Below are positions 1 to 11,282 of a DNA stretch of 64,000 nt, in pieces. The notes below the pieces were generated by a model. It searched no databases and had not been told where the DNA came from. It worked only from the letters and a program-made list of their open reading frames with translations. The DNA is taken from positions 1,426,001 through 1,490,000 of the forward strand of contig JAOSKN010000003.1 of the NCBI GenBank assembly GCA_027493525.1. Reading direction: 5' to 3'. The position numbers and the translations under genes were made by a program. The stretch comes from Planctomycetota bacterium (GTDB lineage: Bacteria; Planctomycetota; SZUA-567; H5-PLA8). Position 1 is the stretch's first letter. The number at the start of each line of letters is the position of its first letter.

Positions 1-87
1 GGCGGGCTTGAAGAACGGGTCCAGGGGCTGGCGCCGGGGCCGGATCACGTCATGCACCAAGTCGGGCAGGCGGGTTGAGTCGTTCAT
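1..87 (-). CDS. N-terminal fragment of an unidentified protein (cut by window edge)
   Basis: The reverse strand is open from an ATG at 85-87 to the window edge, giving 29 codons. The last visible residues read PLDPFFKPA. This recalls the opening of ADP-forming acyl-CoA synthetase / CoA-binding proteins, where a similar LDPFFxPxSVAVIG stretch starts the nucleotide fold, but the sequence stops before that motif, so the name is only a guess. The gene diverges from truB and shares with it the 580-bp region that carries the phased palindromes. Confidence 0.4.
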   Translation of the reverse strand, partial: MNDSTRLPDLVHDVIRPRRQPLDPFFKPA

Positions 88-140
88 GGCTTCGAGATCT
101 CCGGTCGGATTCCAGGCCAGCGATGTAATCCACGAGTCAT

Positions 141-487
141 GAAAAAGATGCACAGATGTGCATGAGTGCGCCTCAAGCGCCGTCATGGAAGGCACAAAGC
201 CTTGCCTTTCGATCGGGATACCTCCATGGATGCCTGTCTACGAGAGCTTAAAAATGATGCACATGCGTGCACAAGAAAGCTCTCGATCAGGCCTTATGTC
301 TCTATTCTCTCTATGACCTCGACCAGAGCGCACGCGAGGCCCGATCCACGATAGCGCAAAAAAAGTTGCACCTAGGTGCAGCGTCCGCAGCCAATGGAAC
401 CTCGGCCGGCCCGGCCTGGCATGGCCGAAGGTTCACGGCTTCCGGCAAGCGATGTCTACGAGTGCTTAAAAATGATGCACTCGTGCA
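141..487. repeat. Four palindromic sites spaced exactly 109 bp apart (degenerate tandem repeat)
   Basis: The inverted repeat TGCAC-N4-GTGCA occurs at 149-162, 258-271 and 367-380. A fourth copy with a 2-base spacer (TGCAC-N2-GTGCA) lies at 476-487. The first bases are at 149, 258, 367 and 476, a constant step of 109. Each site has an A-tract just upstream, for example CTTAAAAATGATGCAC before sites 2 and 4. The block GTCTACGAG is also shared at 236 and 454, two periods apart. The array therefore looks like a diverged 109-bp tandem repeat in which the palindrome and A-tract were kept. It fills the region between the divergent gene at 1-87 and truB and may be an operator or protein-binding array. 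No convincing gene lies in 88-668. Confidence 0.8.
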
Positions 488-668
488 TCGCGCGGCGAGC
501 CGGCCTTCCACCTGCCCCTGCGCCTTCAGTATGCAAGGGGCCGCCCACTCCGTCAATGTCGGCGCTTGTCCATGAAGGACGCATGATGCCTTCGGGAAGC
601 GCTCCGGTTCCGCGCGGCAGACCGATCTTGAGGGTGACCTCCGGCGCGCGGTCCTCTAAGGTAGGGGC

Positions 669-1385
669 ATGCGCCGCCGCACCCCCACCGGCCCGCCGCT
701 GCACGGGCTCCTGGTCGTCGACAAGCCGCTCGGCAAGACGAGCATGGACGTGGTCCGGATCGTGCGGCGCGCGGCGGGCGGGCACAAGACGGGGCACGCG
801 GGGACACTGGACCCGCTGGCGACGGGCGTGCTGGTCGTCTGCCTGGGGCAGGCGACGAAGGCCGTCGAAGGGCTGATGGGGTTGACCAAGATCTACGAGA
901 CGGTCGTCGACCTGAGCGCCTTCACGGCGACGGACGACGCCGAAGGCCCGCGCGAAGAGGTCGCCGTCGCGCGCCCGCCGGCGCGGGCGGAACTGGACGC
1001 GGTGCTGCCGGAGTTCATCGGGACGATCGAGCAGCGCCCGCCGCAGTACAGCGCGCTGAAGGTCGACGGGCGGCCGGCGTACCGCTACGCGCGGAAGGGC
1101 GAGGCGGTCGAACTGGCCGCGCGGCCGGTGCGGATCGATTCGCTGGAGGTGCTGGAGTTCGCGTGGCCGAGGCTGGCGCTGCGGGTGACGTGCGGGCGCG
1201 GGACGTACATCCGCAGCCTGGCGCGGCAGCTCGGCGAACGGCTCGGGACGGGCGGGCATCTGGCGTCGCTGCGAAGGACGGCGATCGGGCCGTACACGCT
1301 GGAGCGCGCGGTGACGCTCGACGCGTTGCCTATGCCGCTCCTTCAGGAGCAACTGCTCGACGTGCCGGAGGCGGGCGCGTCGTGA
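669..1385 (+). CDS. truB: tRNA pseudouridine(55) synthase TruB
   Basis: TruB converts U55 of the tRNA T-loop to pseudouridine in the cytoplasm. The 238-residue product opens with the family motif LHGLLVVDKPLGKTS and carries the catalytic-aspartate motif GHAGTLDPLATGVL near residues 42-55. Downstream blocks include RPPQYSALKVDGRPAYRYAR and GTYIRSLARQLGERLG. It ends soon after the catalytic domain, shorter than the roughly 314-residue E. coli enzyme, so the C-terminal PUA-like domain is reduced or absent. A purine-rich AAGGTAGGGG precedes the ATG. It converges on the minus-strand gene ending at 1407. Confidence 0.95.
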   Translation: MRRRTPTGPPLHGLLVVDKPLGKTSMDVVRIVRRAAGGHKTGHAGTLDPLATGVLVVCLGQATKAVEGLMGLTKIYETVVDLSAFTATDDAEGPREEVAVARPPARAELDAVLPEFIGTIEQRPPQYSALKVDGRPAYRYARKGEAVELAARPVRIDSLEVLEFAWPRLALRVTCGRGTYIRSLARQLGERLGTGGHLASLRRTAIGPYTLERAVTLDALPMPLLQEQLLDVPEAGAS

Positions 1386-1406
1386 CGATTGCCCATACCG
1401 GCCGCC

Positions 1407-2658
1407 TTACTTGTCCACGTCCTTGAGCGGCTCGCCGTTGCCGCGGTAGCAGTCCCGCACGCGGAACGACCAGTGGCCTTCGTCGGCTTCAAACCAATCC
1501 TTGGGCTCGGCGCCGAAATCGACGTGGCAGCGCTCGAGGAGCACGTTGGGCTTCTGTTCGCGCGTGCTGACGCGGACCCCTTCGCCCTCGGGATTCCCTT
1601 CGTAGACCTCGACTTTATCCTTTACGGCCGGCTGAAGGGTAAAGGATTTAAGCCCGAAGAGGTTGCTGCAATCGCGGAGAGTCAACGTCGCGGGGCCCCA
1701 GAGTTGCCACTTGCGGGCGTAGACCGAACCGTCCTGGGTCCAGGACTGCTGGCAGTTGTTGAAGGTGAGGTAGACCTGGCGCGGGGCGAGCATTTCGACC
1801 CAGCGCATCTCCTTGTTCTGCGCGTCGGTCTTGATTCCTTCGATGAGCACGAGGCCGTTGTTGCGCCCAGGCCCGACATCGGGGTCTTTGTCGCCGATGC
1901 GGAGGAAGGTGCCGGTGGAGGTGTTGAGTCCGCCGCGGACGACGAGCGCCCCGCCGCGGCGCAGCCAGATGGCGACGCCGCAACTGCGCGGATGGAAGTA
2001 GGCGAAGTAGTGGCCCATGGCCATGTCGGCGTCGATGAGCAGTCCGACCTCGCAGCTCTCCGTGTAGATGTACTCGTATACGGTCGAATCGACGTTGCTC
2101 CCGCCGTCGCTGAGGCGGATGCCGTACTTGCAGCCGCTGACGGAGAGGCCGCGGATGGCGTGCTTGCCGGTACCGAGACCTTTGCGGTCGGCGGGCTTCT
2201 TCATGTAGAAGCCGACCTCGGCCTTCTTGCGGCCGTGCAGCGAGACGGCGTCCCAGATCAGGTTGGAGCCGGAGAGTTCGACCATGGTGCCGCCATCCTC
2301 GCCGATCCAGCAGAGTTCCGCCCCGGCGCCGCGCAGGCCGTGCTCGAGCTTGATCTCGTGATGGCTGAGCCCGCCCAGTCCGGTGATGCGCCCGCCCTGG
2401 ACGTAGGGGAGCTTCCAGGTGCGGGAGATGAGGTAGCGGCGCGCGGGGATCACGATGGCCTGGTCCTGCTTAAGCACCTCGGCGAGCTTCTCGAAGGCGT
2501 CGGTGTCGTCGCCTTCGTCGTCGCCGACCGCGCCGAAATCCTCGGGGGTGGCGTAGAGGCGCGCGCCTTCGGGCGGGGGCGCCTGCGCGGGTTCCCCCGG
2601 CGTCGAGGGCGAAGCAGGCGCAGGCGAAGAGGAACGAAAGCAGACAGCGGTTCGGCAT
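1407..2658 (-). CDS. Secreted pectate-lyase-like / right-handed beta-helix protein (frameshifted)
   Basis: The mature part begins with a pectate-lyase-3-type motif, DFGAVGDDEGDDTDAF, typical of right-handed beta-helix proteins acting on polysaccharides. Repeated short turns follow over about 380 residues. The preferred start is the ATG at 2656-2658, preceded by AAAGGA, which encodes a signal peptide (MPNRCLLSFLFACACFALDAG). The signal peptide and mature part are in different frames. Removing one base from the C5 run at 2595-2599 joins them (DAG-EPAQAPPPEGARLYATPEDF) into about 416 residues. It follows the gene at 2784-5160 and is probably cotranscribed with it. The substrate is unknown, and the frameshift is more likely a sequence error than real decay. 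Confidence 0.75.
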
Positions 2659-2783
2659 GGGGATCCTTTCGATTCGACCGTGCGCGGCCAAGGCAAGGCC
2701 GCATTCCAACGCATCAGGCCCGGCAATGCAACCGCACTTCAGGCGCCGCTTCCGGTATCGGGATCGAGCCTCCGCGCATCCGG

Positions 2784-5160
2784 CTACGGCTTCGCGGCTT
2801 CGAATTCGACGCTCAAGAACGAGAGGAATTCGAACTCGGGGGCTTCGACCTTCCAGGCTCCGCCCGCCGCGGATTGTATTTCCAGCTCGTTTCCACTCAG
2901 AATTTCGGTGACCTTGAGGGGACGCCGGCCCGCAAGCGTCACGATCACGCCTTTGCCGGGAGCCGGCGCCTGGTCGAGGCGGGCCTTCGTCTCTTCTTCG
3001 CCTTTCTCGGCCGCGCCGGTGAAGATCCAGGTGAAGGGGTTGGCGAGAAGGACCGACATGCGCGTGCGTTCGGGGTTCTCGAAGGCGCCAAGATGGAGCC
3101 GGGGATGGCCGCCGGTCGCGTGGACCGGGCAGGGCGGCGCGGCGTCGAGGAACTTGAGGAAGGCCTCCCGGGCGGGCGCGGCGCCCTGGGGCTCGGCCCA
3201 GCGCCACTCGGGGCGGTTCTCGACGACGAGGCCGCCGCGGGCGCGGAAGGCGTCGGCCTGTTTGCGCATCGGCTCGGTCAGGTGCTCCGGCGCGGGGAGG
3301 AAGAGAACCTTCGCGCCGCCGAAGCGGCCTTCTTCGAACTGGCTGTCGGTGAGCACGCCGGCGGGGCGCCGCGCGTGGAGCAGCGCCTCGTAGGCGCCGA
3401 GGACGGGAAGCATTTCGCGGGCCCACCACGCGGCCTCGTCGGTGGCGTAGACATCTCGCGCGAGTTCGGAGTAGTGGATGAGCGCCCAGGAGGCCGGGCG
3501 CGTGCCGGCCAGGAACGGAGAGACTTTCCTGCCGAGGTCGAAGGAGGACTTGAAGCTCGGATTGGGGATCGTCTTCTCGTTCATGTCGAGGTTGGCGATG
3601 GCGCCGTGGGTAAGCAGCCCGCCGGTGGCGAAAAGGAGGCTCTTCTCGTCGGGGACGCCATGGGTCCAGATGTGCGGAGGGCGCCCGTCGGCGGCGTCTC
3701 GCGAGAGGTCGAAGGCGAAGCCGATGCGCACGTCGGGTTCGGGCCGGAAGAGCTGCGGGTTTCGGTCGAGGAACTGGTACTTGCCCTTCCGCGCCGCGAC
3801 GTGGAACTCGGTTTTCACCGAGTCTGTGGCGCGCCAGAGCCGCTGGGTGAGGTGGCGTTCGATCATGGCCGGGTAGGAGTTGCTGCTGATGAGCATGACG
3901 ACGTCGGGGCGTTTCGCGTGTAGGCCCGCGCGCCACTTGAGGAAGGCCTGTTCGACGACGCGGTTGTTGTAATCGACGAACTTGTGCCAGAGCGGGCTGG
4001 TGTGGTCCTCGTTCGGGGGCGGCTCGAGCCCGGTGAGCTTCGCGAAGCCGTCCTTGCAGGCCGGGCACCAGCAGCCGGCGGGCGGCATGTGCTCCTCGTC
4101 GAAGTAGAATCCGTCGGCACCGAAGTCGACCAGTTCGAGCATGCGTTTGAGGAAGTAATCGGCGTAAGGCGTATTGAGGCACATGTGGATGCCGCGCCCG
4201 GCATCGACCTGCTCGCCCTTGGAGGTGAGGCAGGCCCATTCGGGGTGCGCGTTCAGCATGGCCTCGTCTTCCATGTGCCGGTGATAGACGAGGACGCGCT
4301 GGCCCAGGGCGTGGGCGGAGTCGAGGATCTCCTTGGCGAGGTTGCGTTCGCGGGCCTCGGGAACGACGTCGCCCAGTTCGGTGGGCCACCATGCGCCTTC
4401 CTTGCCGCTCTTGATATGCCGCGTGAAGACTTCGACGCCGAGTTCCTTGAAGAATTTCGCGGCGTCTAGAAAAAATCTCCGGATTCGGGCGGCGGAACCA
4501 GGTCAGGCCTAGGCGGGTGTGGAGCTGCACGCGCGCGCCTTCGAACCATGCGGGAAGGCGATAGTCCCCCGCTCCGTCGAGCCACCGCGGGCGGACGGGT
4601 TCGAGGGGGCGGCGGAGTTTTTCCCAGGTCGCGGCGTCCACCTTTCCGCGCCAGAGCCGCAGCCAGAAGTCCCAGCCGGGCTCGGCCTCCTCGGGCGTGA
4701 GGTAGAAGGCGTCGAGGCGGCCGGGGACGCCGGCGATTTCAAACTTCGTTTCGCCCGCGGGGAGATCGAGACGCGCCAGCTTCGCCCAACGGTAGCAGGA
4801 GGTGAGGTTCAGCGCGGGCGTGGCCGGAAGCTCGGCGCGATGCGTGGACTTTTTCCCGCCCGTTTCGAGGACGAAATCCATCGCCGCGGCGGCGGGGTTG
4901 GCGTAGCGCATCCAGAGCGTGCGCGGACCGGCGGCCGCCAGTTCGAAGCGGTAGTGCATGCGCCCTTCGCGCAGGTCGCGGATGACCGTCCCGCCGCTGG
5001 CGTAACGTTCGAAGGCGGGGATGCCGTAGGAACCTTCGGCCGGTTCGCGCGCGGCGGGGGCCTCGGCTTCGACGAAGAGCCCCGGCAGGGGCTCCTGTGC
5101 GGCGAGGGCCGGGGCCAGGAACCATAAAAGGAAGGAAACGCGGCGTACGAGTGGGGTCAT
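2784..5160 (-). CDS. Secreted TIM-barrel glycoside-hydrolase-like protein (frameshifted)
   Basis: The ATG at 5158-5160 sits behind a strong AAGGAGG site and opens a signal peptide (LVRRVSFLLWFLAPALAA). The N-terminal third looks like a beta-sandwich. The centre contains GADGFYFDEEHMPPAGCWC and CPACKDGFAKLTG, recalling the hypothetical glycoside hydrolase GHL6 / alpha-amylase-like barrel group. A later part (LLTHGAIANLDMNE onward) may be a beta-galactosidase-type flavodoxin-like domain. The frame breaks at the A6 run 4470-4475; dropping one base joins EIF to LDAAKFFKELG and gives about 791 residues. The enzyme family assignment is inferred from motif appearance only. It is upstream of, and probably cotranscribed with, the beta-helix gene. 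Confidence 0.7.
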
Positions 5161-5356
5161 CAGAGCCTCCTTGAGAAGGACGATACGCGGGGCGTTTGTT
5201 TTGCTGCCTTGCGACATTCATTCTTATTCGAAGTTCACCGCCGAGGCGCGGAGAGAAGGCAAAGCCAGGGGCTACCTACGGATTGTGGGCGGCCAAGAGC
5301 CCGCGGCTTACAGATGGCGCGGCGCGGGACGCCCGCGGTACGAAGAACTGGCGAGT

Positions 5357-5467
5357 GGCCGGCGCTACGATTGGGCCACGCGCGGGGCGCCGGGAATCAA
5401 GAGGCACGGAGCGGCTGCGCCGACCCGTGGCACGCGGTGACGGGGAGGAGGCCGGCGCTACGATTGG
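5357..5467. repeat. Intergenic 18-bp direct repeat
   Basis: The 326 bp between the hydrolase-like gene and ppdK (5161-5486) hold no convincing gene. GGCCGGCGCTACGATTGG occurs twice in direct orientation, at 5357-5374 and 5450-5467. The region lies upstream of the minus-strand hydrolase gene and downstream of ppdK. Its function is unknown. Confidence 0.6.
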
Positions 5468-5486
5468 CAACGGCGGTTCCCCGCCC

Positions 5487-8306
<2,820 letters not shown>

Positions 8307-8467
8307 GGGTGAATCTCCGCGTTGTGGACGCCGTGCGTACCGTCCGCTGTTCGTGAACCCCCGGGCCGTGAGGCCCAGCCGACCCAGTCTTGAGATGGCA
8401 GTCAAAAGGGGGTCGTGGCTTATAACGCTCTTGTGCAGGCGATTCAAGCGCAGCATGGCGGGGGCGT

Positions 8468-8509
8468 GGGTTCTGGGTTCTGGGTTCTGGGTTCTGGGTT
8501 CTGGGTTCT
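8468..8509. repeat. Heptamer tandem array (GGGTTCT) x6
   Basis: Six perfect copies of GGGTTCT lie end to end in the gap between ppdK (minus) and the unknown gene at 8570 (plus). The complementary unit, CCCAGAA / AGAACCC, recurs at 30463-30490. The array is the only structured element seen in 8307-8569. Confidence 0.9.
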
Positions 8510-8569
8510 GGGAGACTGGACTACAATGGCTTGAGTTACGTAAGATAAAGATGAGGGGATGTTGCGCAT

Positions 8570-8995
8570 ATGGGTATCTTCGATTTCCTCTTTAAGAAGA
8601 AGCCGGTCATTAGGCTCGAAGATCCTGTATTTGGGGCCTTGGAATATGACTCTTATATATGGTGCACCGTCATCAAGCCGGACAACGAAAAGTATGAACC
8701 CTTCGTAACTATTGATGCAGGTGAAGAAGGCCCTTCGGACCGCCAACGCCAGCTTTACATGGAGATTCAGGAGCGGCTGCCAGAATACCTGGAACGAGGG
8801 CGAGCCCATACGAAGGCGCACGCCTACATGCCCGTCGAAGCTTCAGAGTTGAACGTCTACTCCTTTGCCATTGGGGATTCGGAAGAGACGGCGCGCCAAG
8901 AGTTCGTCCTGGAACTCACGGACGAGGATGCAGCCTTTATCCACCGCGTGACGTTCCGAGGGACCGAACCCGTTGACTACGGATGTGACGATTGA
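8570..8995 (+). CDS. Conserved-type hypothetical protein, 141 aa
   Basis: The acidic soluble product (MGIFDFLFKKKPVIRLEDPVF...) has no signal peptide or membrane segment. The opening pattern, a lysine-rich stretch then DPVFGALEYDSYIW, faintly recalls small DUF/immunity-type proteins, but no family can be named with confidence. Base composition is visibly AT-richer than the flanking housekeeping genes. The gene lies between a heptamer array and a toxin-antitoxin pair, suggesting an acquired accessory patch. AGGGG lies 8-12 bases before the ATG. Confidence 0.7.
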   Translation: MGIFDFLFKKKPVIRLEDPVFGALEYDSYIWCTVIKPDNEKYEPFVTIDAGEEGPSDRQRQLYMEIQERLPEYLERGRAHTKAHAYMPVEASELNVYSFAIGDSEETARQEFVLELTDEDAAFIHRVTFRGTEPVDYGCDD

Positions 8996-9164
8996 GTATG
9001 CGCGAACCGACACCACCCCTATCGCCAACGTGCTGGCGGGCCTGTTCATCCTCGGCTTCGCATGGCAGGGGTCCGAGGCGTTCCTGCACGGGCTCGACTG
9101 GCGCAAGCAACGGCGCGACGTGGAACCCGTCAATCCGCAATCGGAATTCTTGGATTCGCCCTAG
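8973..9164 (+). CDS. Possible small membrane protein, 63 aa
   Basis: A TTG-initiated frame overlaps the end of the preceding gene by about 23 bases. It encodes one hydrophobic segment (IANVLAGLFILGFAWQG) followed by a charged tail ending in SEFLDSP. No family was recognised. It would be translationally coupled to the 8570 gene if real. No clear ribosome-binding site is seen, so it could be chance. Confidence 0.3.
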   Translation: MTTDVTIEYARTDTTPIANVLAGLFILGFAWQGSEAFLHGLDWRKQRRDVEPVNPQSEFLDSP

Positions 9165-9180
9165 CCAACCGCCATTCAGA

Positions 9181-9199
9181 TGATATCATTACGATATCA
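9181..9199. promoter_or_regulatory. Candidate operator of the toxin-antitoxin pair
   Basis: TGATAT-N7-ATATCA is an inverted repeat 20 bases before the antitoxin start, directly ahead of the GGAGG site. Ribbon-helix-helix antitoxins such as FitA autorepress by binding AT-rich inverted repeats in this position, so it is the likely autoregulatory site. Confidence 0.6.
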
Positions 9200-9219
9200 A
9201 AGGACGGAGGACGGATGCC

Positions 9220-9447
9220 ATGTCCGACATGCTGATCCGCGGGCTCGATGCGCAGACCGTCAAGCGGCTTAAGTCGCGCGCCAAGCGCCACGGCCGGTCG
9301 CTACAAGGCGAGGTCAAACTCGTGCTGGAGAACGCCGCAGGACGCACGATGGCCGAGGCGCTGAAAGATGCGCGCGCCTTGCGCCGCAAACTGGGCAAGC
9401 GCTTTGACGACAGCGCCGTCTTGATCCGCGAGGATCGCGACCGATGA
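9220..9447 (+). CDS. FitA/VapB-type ribbon-helix-helix antitoxin
   Basis: The 75-residue protein begins SDMLIRGLDAQTVKRLKSRA, followed by RHGRSLQGEVKLVLE, the DNA-binding ribbon-helix-helix of FitA-like antitoxins. The C-terminal half (ARALRRKLGKRFDDSAVLIRED) would wrap the partner toxin. It would neutralise the PIN-domain nuclease encoded immediately downstream and repress the operon. The ATG follows AGGACGGAGG, and the stop overlaps the toxin start as ATGA. Confidence 0.9.
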   Translation: MSDMLIRGLDAQTVKRLKSRAKRHGRSLQGEVKLVLENAAGRTMAEALKDARALRRKLGKRFDDSAVLIREDRDR

Positions 9448-9872
9448 AGCGGGCGGTCCTGGATGCGAGCGTCGCGATCAAACTCTATTTTCAGGAAGAG
9501 CATTCCGAGGCGGCCGAACGCTGCGTGCGCCTCATCCCGGAGGTCCTCGCGCCGGATTTGATCTGGGCCGAGATGGGCAACGTGGTCTGGAAGCGGCAGC
9601 GGCGCGGTGATCTGAGCGGCGCCGACGCTGCGAGCGTGGTCCGATCGTTTCTCACGCTGCCTTTGCAGATTCACCCGGCGTCCGGGCTGCTCGCGGATGC
9701 CTTGGAATTGGCGGTGAAATTCGACCGCTCAGTTTACGACGGACTTTATCTTGCTTTGGCCTTGAAGACCCGCTCAATCCTCATCAGCGCCGACAAGCGG
9801 TTCGTGAACGCGCTCAAGGATACTCCTGCCGGGAAGCACCTCGAATGGCTGGGCGATTCAAGCGCCACCTGA
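9444..9872 (+). CDS. vapC: VapC-family PIN-domain toxin
   Basis: VapC toxins are Mg-dependent RNases that cleave tRNA or rRNA when freed from their antitoxin. The 142-residue product shows the PIN signature: first acidic residue in VLDASVAIKLYF, a conserved Glu in LIWAEMGNVVWK, and the distal cluster SVYDGLYLALA...LISADKRF. It overlaps the antitoxin gene by 4 bases, the usual arrangement. All acidic residues are present, so it should be active. Confidence 0.92.
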   Translation: MKRAVLDASVAIKLYFQEEHSEAAERCVRLIPEVLAPDLIWAEMGNVVWKRQRRGDLSGADAASVVRSFLTLPLQIHPASGLLADALELAVKFDRSVYDGLYLALALKTRSILISADKRFVNALKDTPAGKHLEWLGDSSAT

Positions 9873-9886
9873 ATCCGCCATAGTCC

Positions 9887-11152
9887 TCACACCCACAGCG
9901 CATACACCCGCGTCCGGTCCGGCGGGGTGCACCCCTCCCCTTTCACGCCGGCCGTATAGACCAGCAGCGGGCGTTCCACGGGATGATGCAGGCCGGGCTG
10001 GGAGAGGCTTGGGAGCCAGTGCGGGGTCGCGGGGTCGGCAGGGCTGACCTGCCGCGCGGCAACCTCCTTCAGGTTCGGCGCGACGCGCAGGTGGAAGACT
10101 TCCAGCGACGGATGCCCCCAGGTCGCGGGATCCGGGTCGCGCGCGTAGGCGTTCTCGTCGAAAGCCATCAACGCCACATGCAGTGCCCCGCGCGTGTCGA
10201 TCGTCAACGAGCCGCCGGTGGGGTTGCGCTCGGCCGGAAGAAACTGCGCGAGGTCCAGGCTCTTCCAGGCCGCGCCATCCCAATGGATCAGCAGGGCCGT
10301 GCGGTCCTCCGCGTTGGCGCAGGTGCTGAGCATCCACGGCAGCCCGCGGGCGTCGAGGACAAGGCCTTCGACGCGGCGGTCGGCGCCGTACGGCGGCACG
10401 GCGTAGCGCTCGTGATAGAGCGCCGGCGTGGCGACGGGCTCGCCGCGCAGGTCGGTCCAGGTCTCGCCCCCGTCGGCGGACCTGAGCAGGGCATGCCCGT
10501 GGGATTGCGCGAAGCTCTTCCGATGCGGACCTTTCTGCGGCAGACCGTTGTTGTAGAAGTGCGCGGCGAAATAGAGCGTCCCGTCCGGCGCGGCGGCCAG
10601 GTGGGCGCCGTAATGCGTGTACTGCGGCACGATCTCCTGGCGGAAGATGGGCTTCGCAGGGGTCCAGCCGCCCAGCGCGCGCTGCTTCTGGAACATCGCG
10701 GCGAGCGGGTAGTCGCCGCCGCGGTAGGCGATCGCGTCGCGCCCTTCGGGGAGATGAACCAGGCACGCGTAAGTCGCGCCGTAGCCGAAGTCCGTTTCCT
10801 TCTCCCAGGCGTCGATGCGATTGGGATGCGTCGAGCGCCGCCACTTGAAGCGCCCCTCGTTCCAGCCGCGCACGTGCGGCCCGTAGGCGAGGCGCAGATG
10901 CCCCTCGGCGTCGGCGGTCAGCGCGGGATTGGTGTGGTTGTCGCAGCCTTCAAAGAGGTCGAACGTCTCGCTCCAGTGCCCGGTCCCATGATCGAAAGTC
11001 CGCCCGCGGACCTTGGCGATTGCGTCGAGCCAGACGACGTGCGTCTGCTCGCCGATCCGGACGCTCTTGTTGCCGAAGCAGTACGCCGTCGCGCGGGTGG
11101 AACCGGCGTCGGAGAGCAGGAAAGGCGTCGTGGGCAGGTCGGCAGTGGGCAT
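9887..11152 (-). CDS. BNR-repeat-containing protein (sialidase-like beta-propeller)
   Basis: The 421-residue product has Asp-box-like turns such as SADGGETWTDL and a beta-propeller-like sequence throughout. It resembles BNR-4 family proteins linked to polysaccharide lyases and sialidases. No signal peptide is apparent from the chosen ATG (MPTADLPTTPF). It is the last gene of a minus-strand cluster with an HpcH/HpaI aldolase, a sialidase-like protein, a DHDPS/NAL-family lyase and a GntR regulator. The role, lyase or glycoside recognition, is inferred from context. Confidence 0.75.
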   Translation of the reverse strand: MPTADLPTTPFLLSDAGSTRATAYCFGNKSVRIGEQTHVVWLDAIAKVRGRTFDHGTGHWSETFDLFEGCDNHTNPALTADAEGHLRLAYGPHVRGWNEGRFKWRRSTHPNRIDAWEKETDFGYGATYACLVHLPEGRDAIAYRGGDYPLAAMFQKQRALGGWTPAKPIFRQEIVPQYTHYGAHLAAAPDGTLYFAAHFYNNGLPQKGPHRKSFAQSHGHALLRSADGGETWTDLRGEPVATPALYHERYAVPPYGADRRVEGLVLDARGLPWMLSTCANAEDRTALLIHWDGAAWKSLDLAQFLPAERNPTGGSLTIDTRGALHVALMAFDENAYARDPDPATWGHPSLEVFHLRVAPNLKEVAARQVSPADPATPHWLPSLSQPGLHHPVERPLLVYTAGVKGEGCTPPDRTRVYALWV

Positions 11153-11165
11153 GGGGTACTCCCAG

Positions 11166-11235
11166 TAATCTGTGATCTGTAATCTGTGACCCTAGACCTT
11201 TGACCTTTGACCTGAGACCTGAGATGTGTGATGTG
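11166..11235. repeat. Degenerate heptamer array, ten units
   Basis: Ten consecutive 7-base units follow a TGACCTG-like consensus (TAATCTG, TGATCTG, ... TGACCTT, TGACCTG, AGACCTG ... TGATGTG). They lie between the BNR gene and the aldolase gene within the minus-strand cluster. The units drift in sequence while the 7-base register is kept. Nothing else is seen in 11153-11282. Confidence 0.85.
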
Positions 11236-11282
11236 ATACAGACCTTCGGTGCTCGATTATGTTTGGGGAACTTTGTTCTCCC

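Noticed and set aside
166..575. Small open frames across the 109-bp repeat region with shared LKNDA-like peptides
   Set aside because: The shared peptides reflect the DNA repeat; the repeat length is not a multiple of three, and no ribosome-binding sites support them.
1389..3923. 844-codon plus-strand open frame antisense to the beta-helix and hydrolase-like genes
   Set aside because: It is antisense to two genes with signal peptides and recognisable motifs; long antisense frames are expected at this GC.
4470..4475. Programmed frameshift in the hydrolase-like gene
   Set aside because: No stimulatory structure or conserved slippery heptamer was recognised, and seven other single-base homopolymer breaks occur in the window.
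8468..8509. Heptamer array considered as a CRISPR or telomere-like element
   Set aside because: Units are 7 bases without spacers, too short for CRISPR, and the location is internal to a bacterial chromosome.
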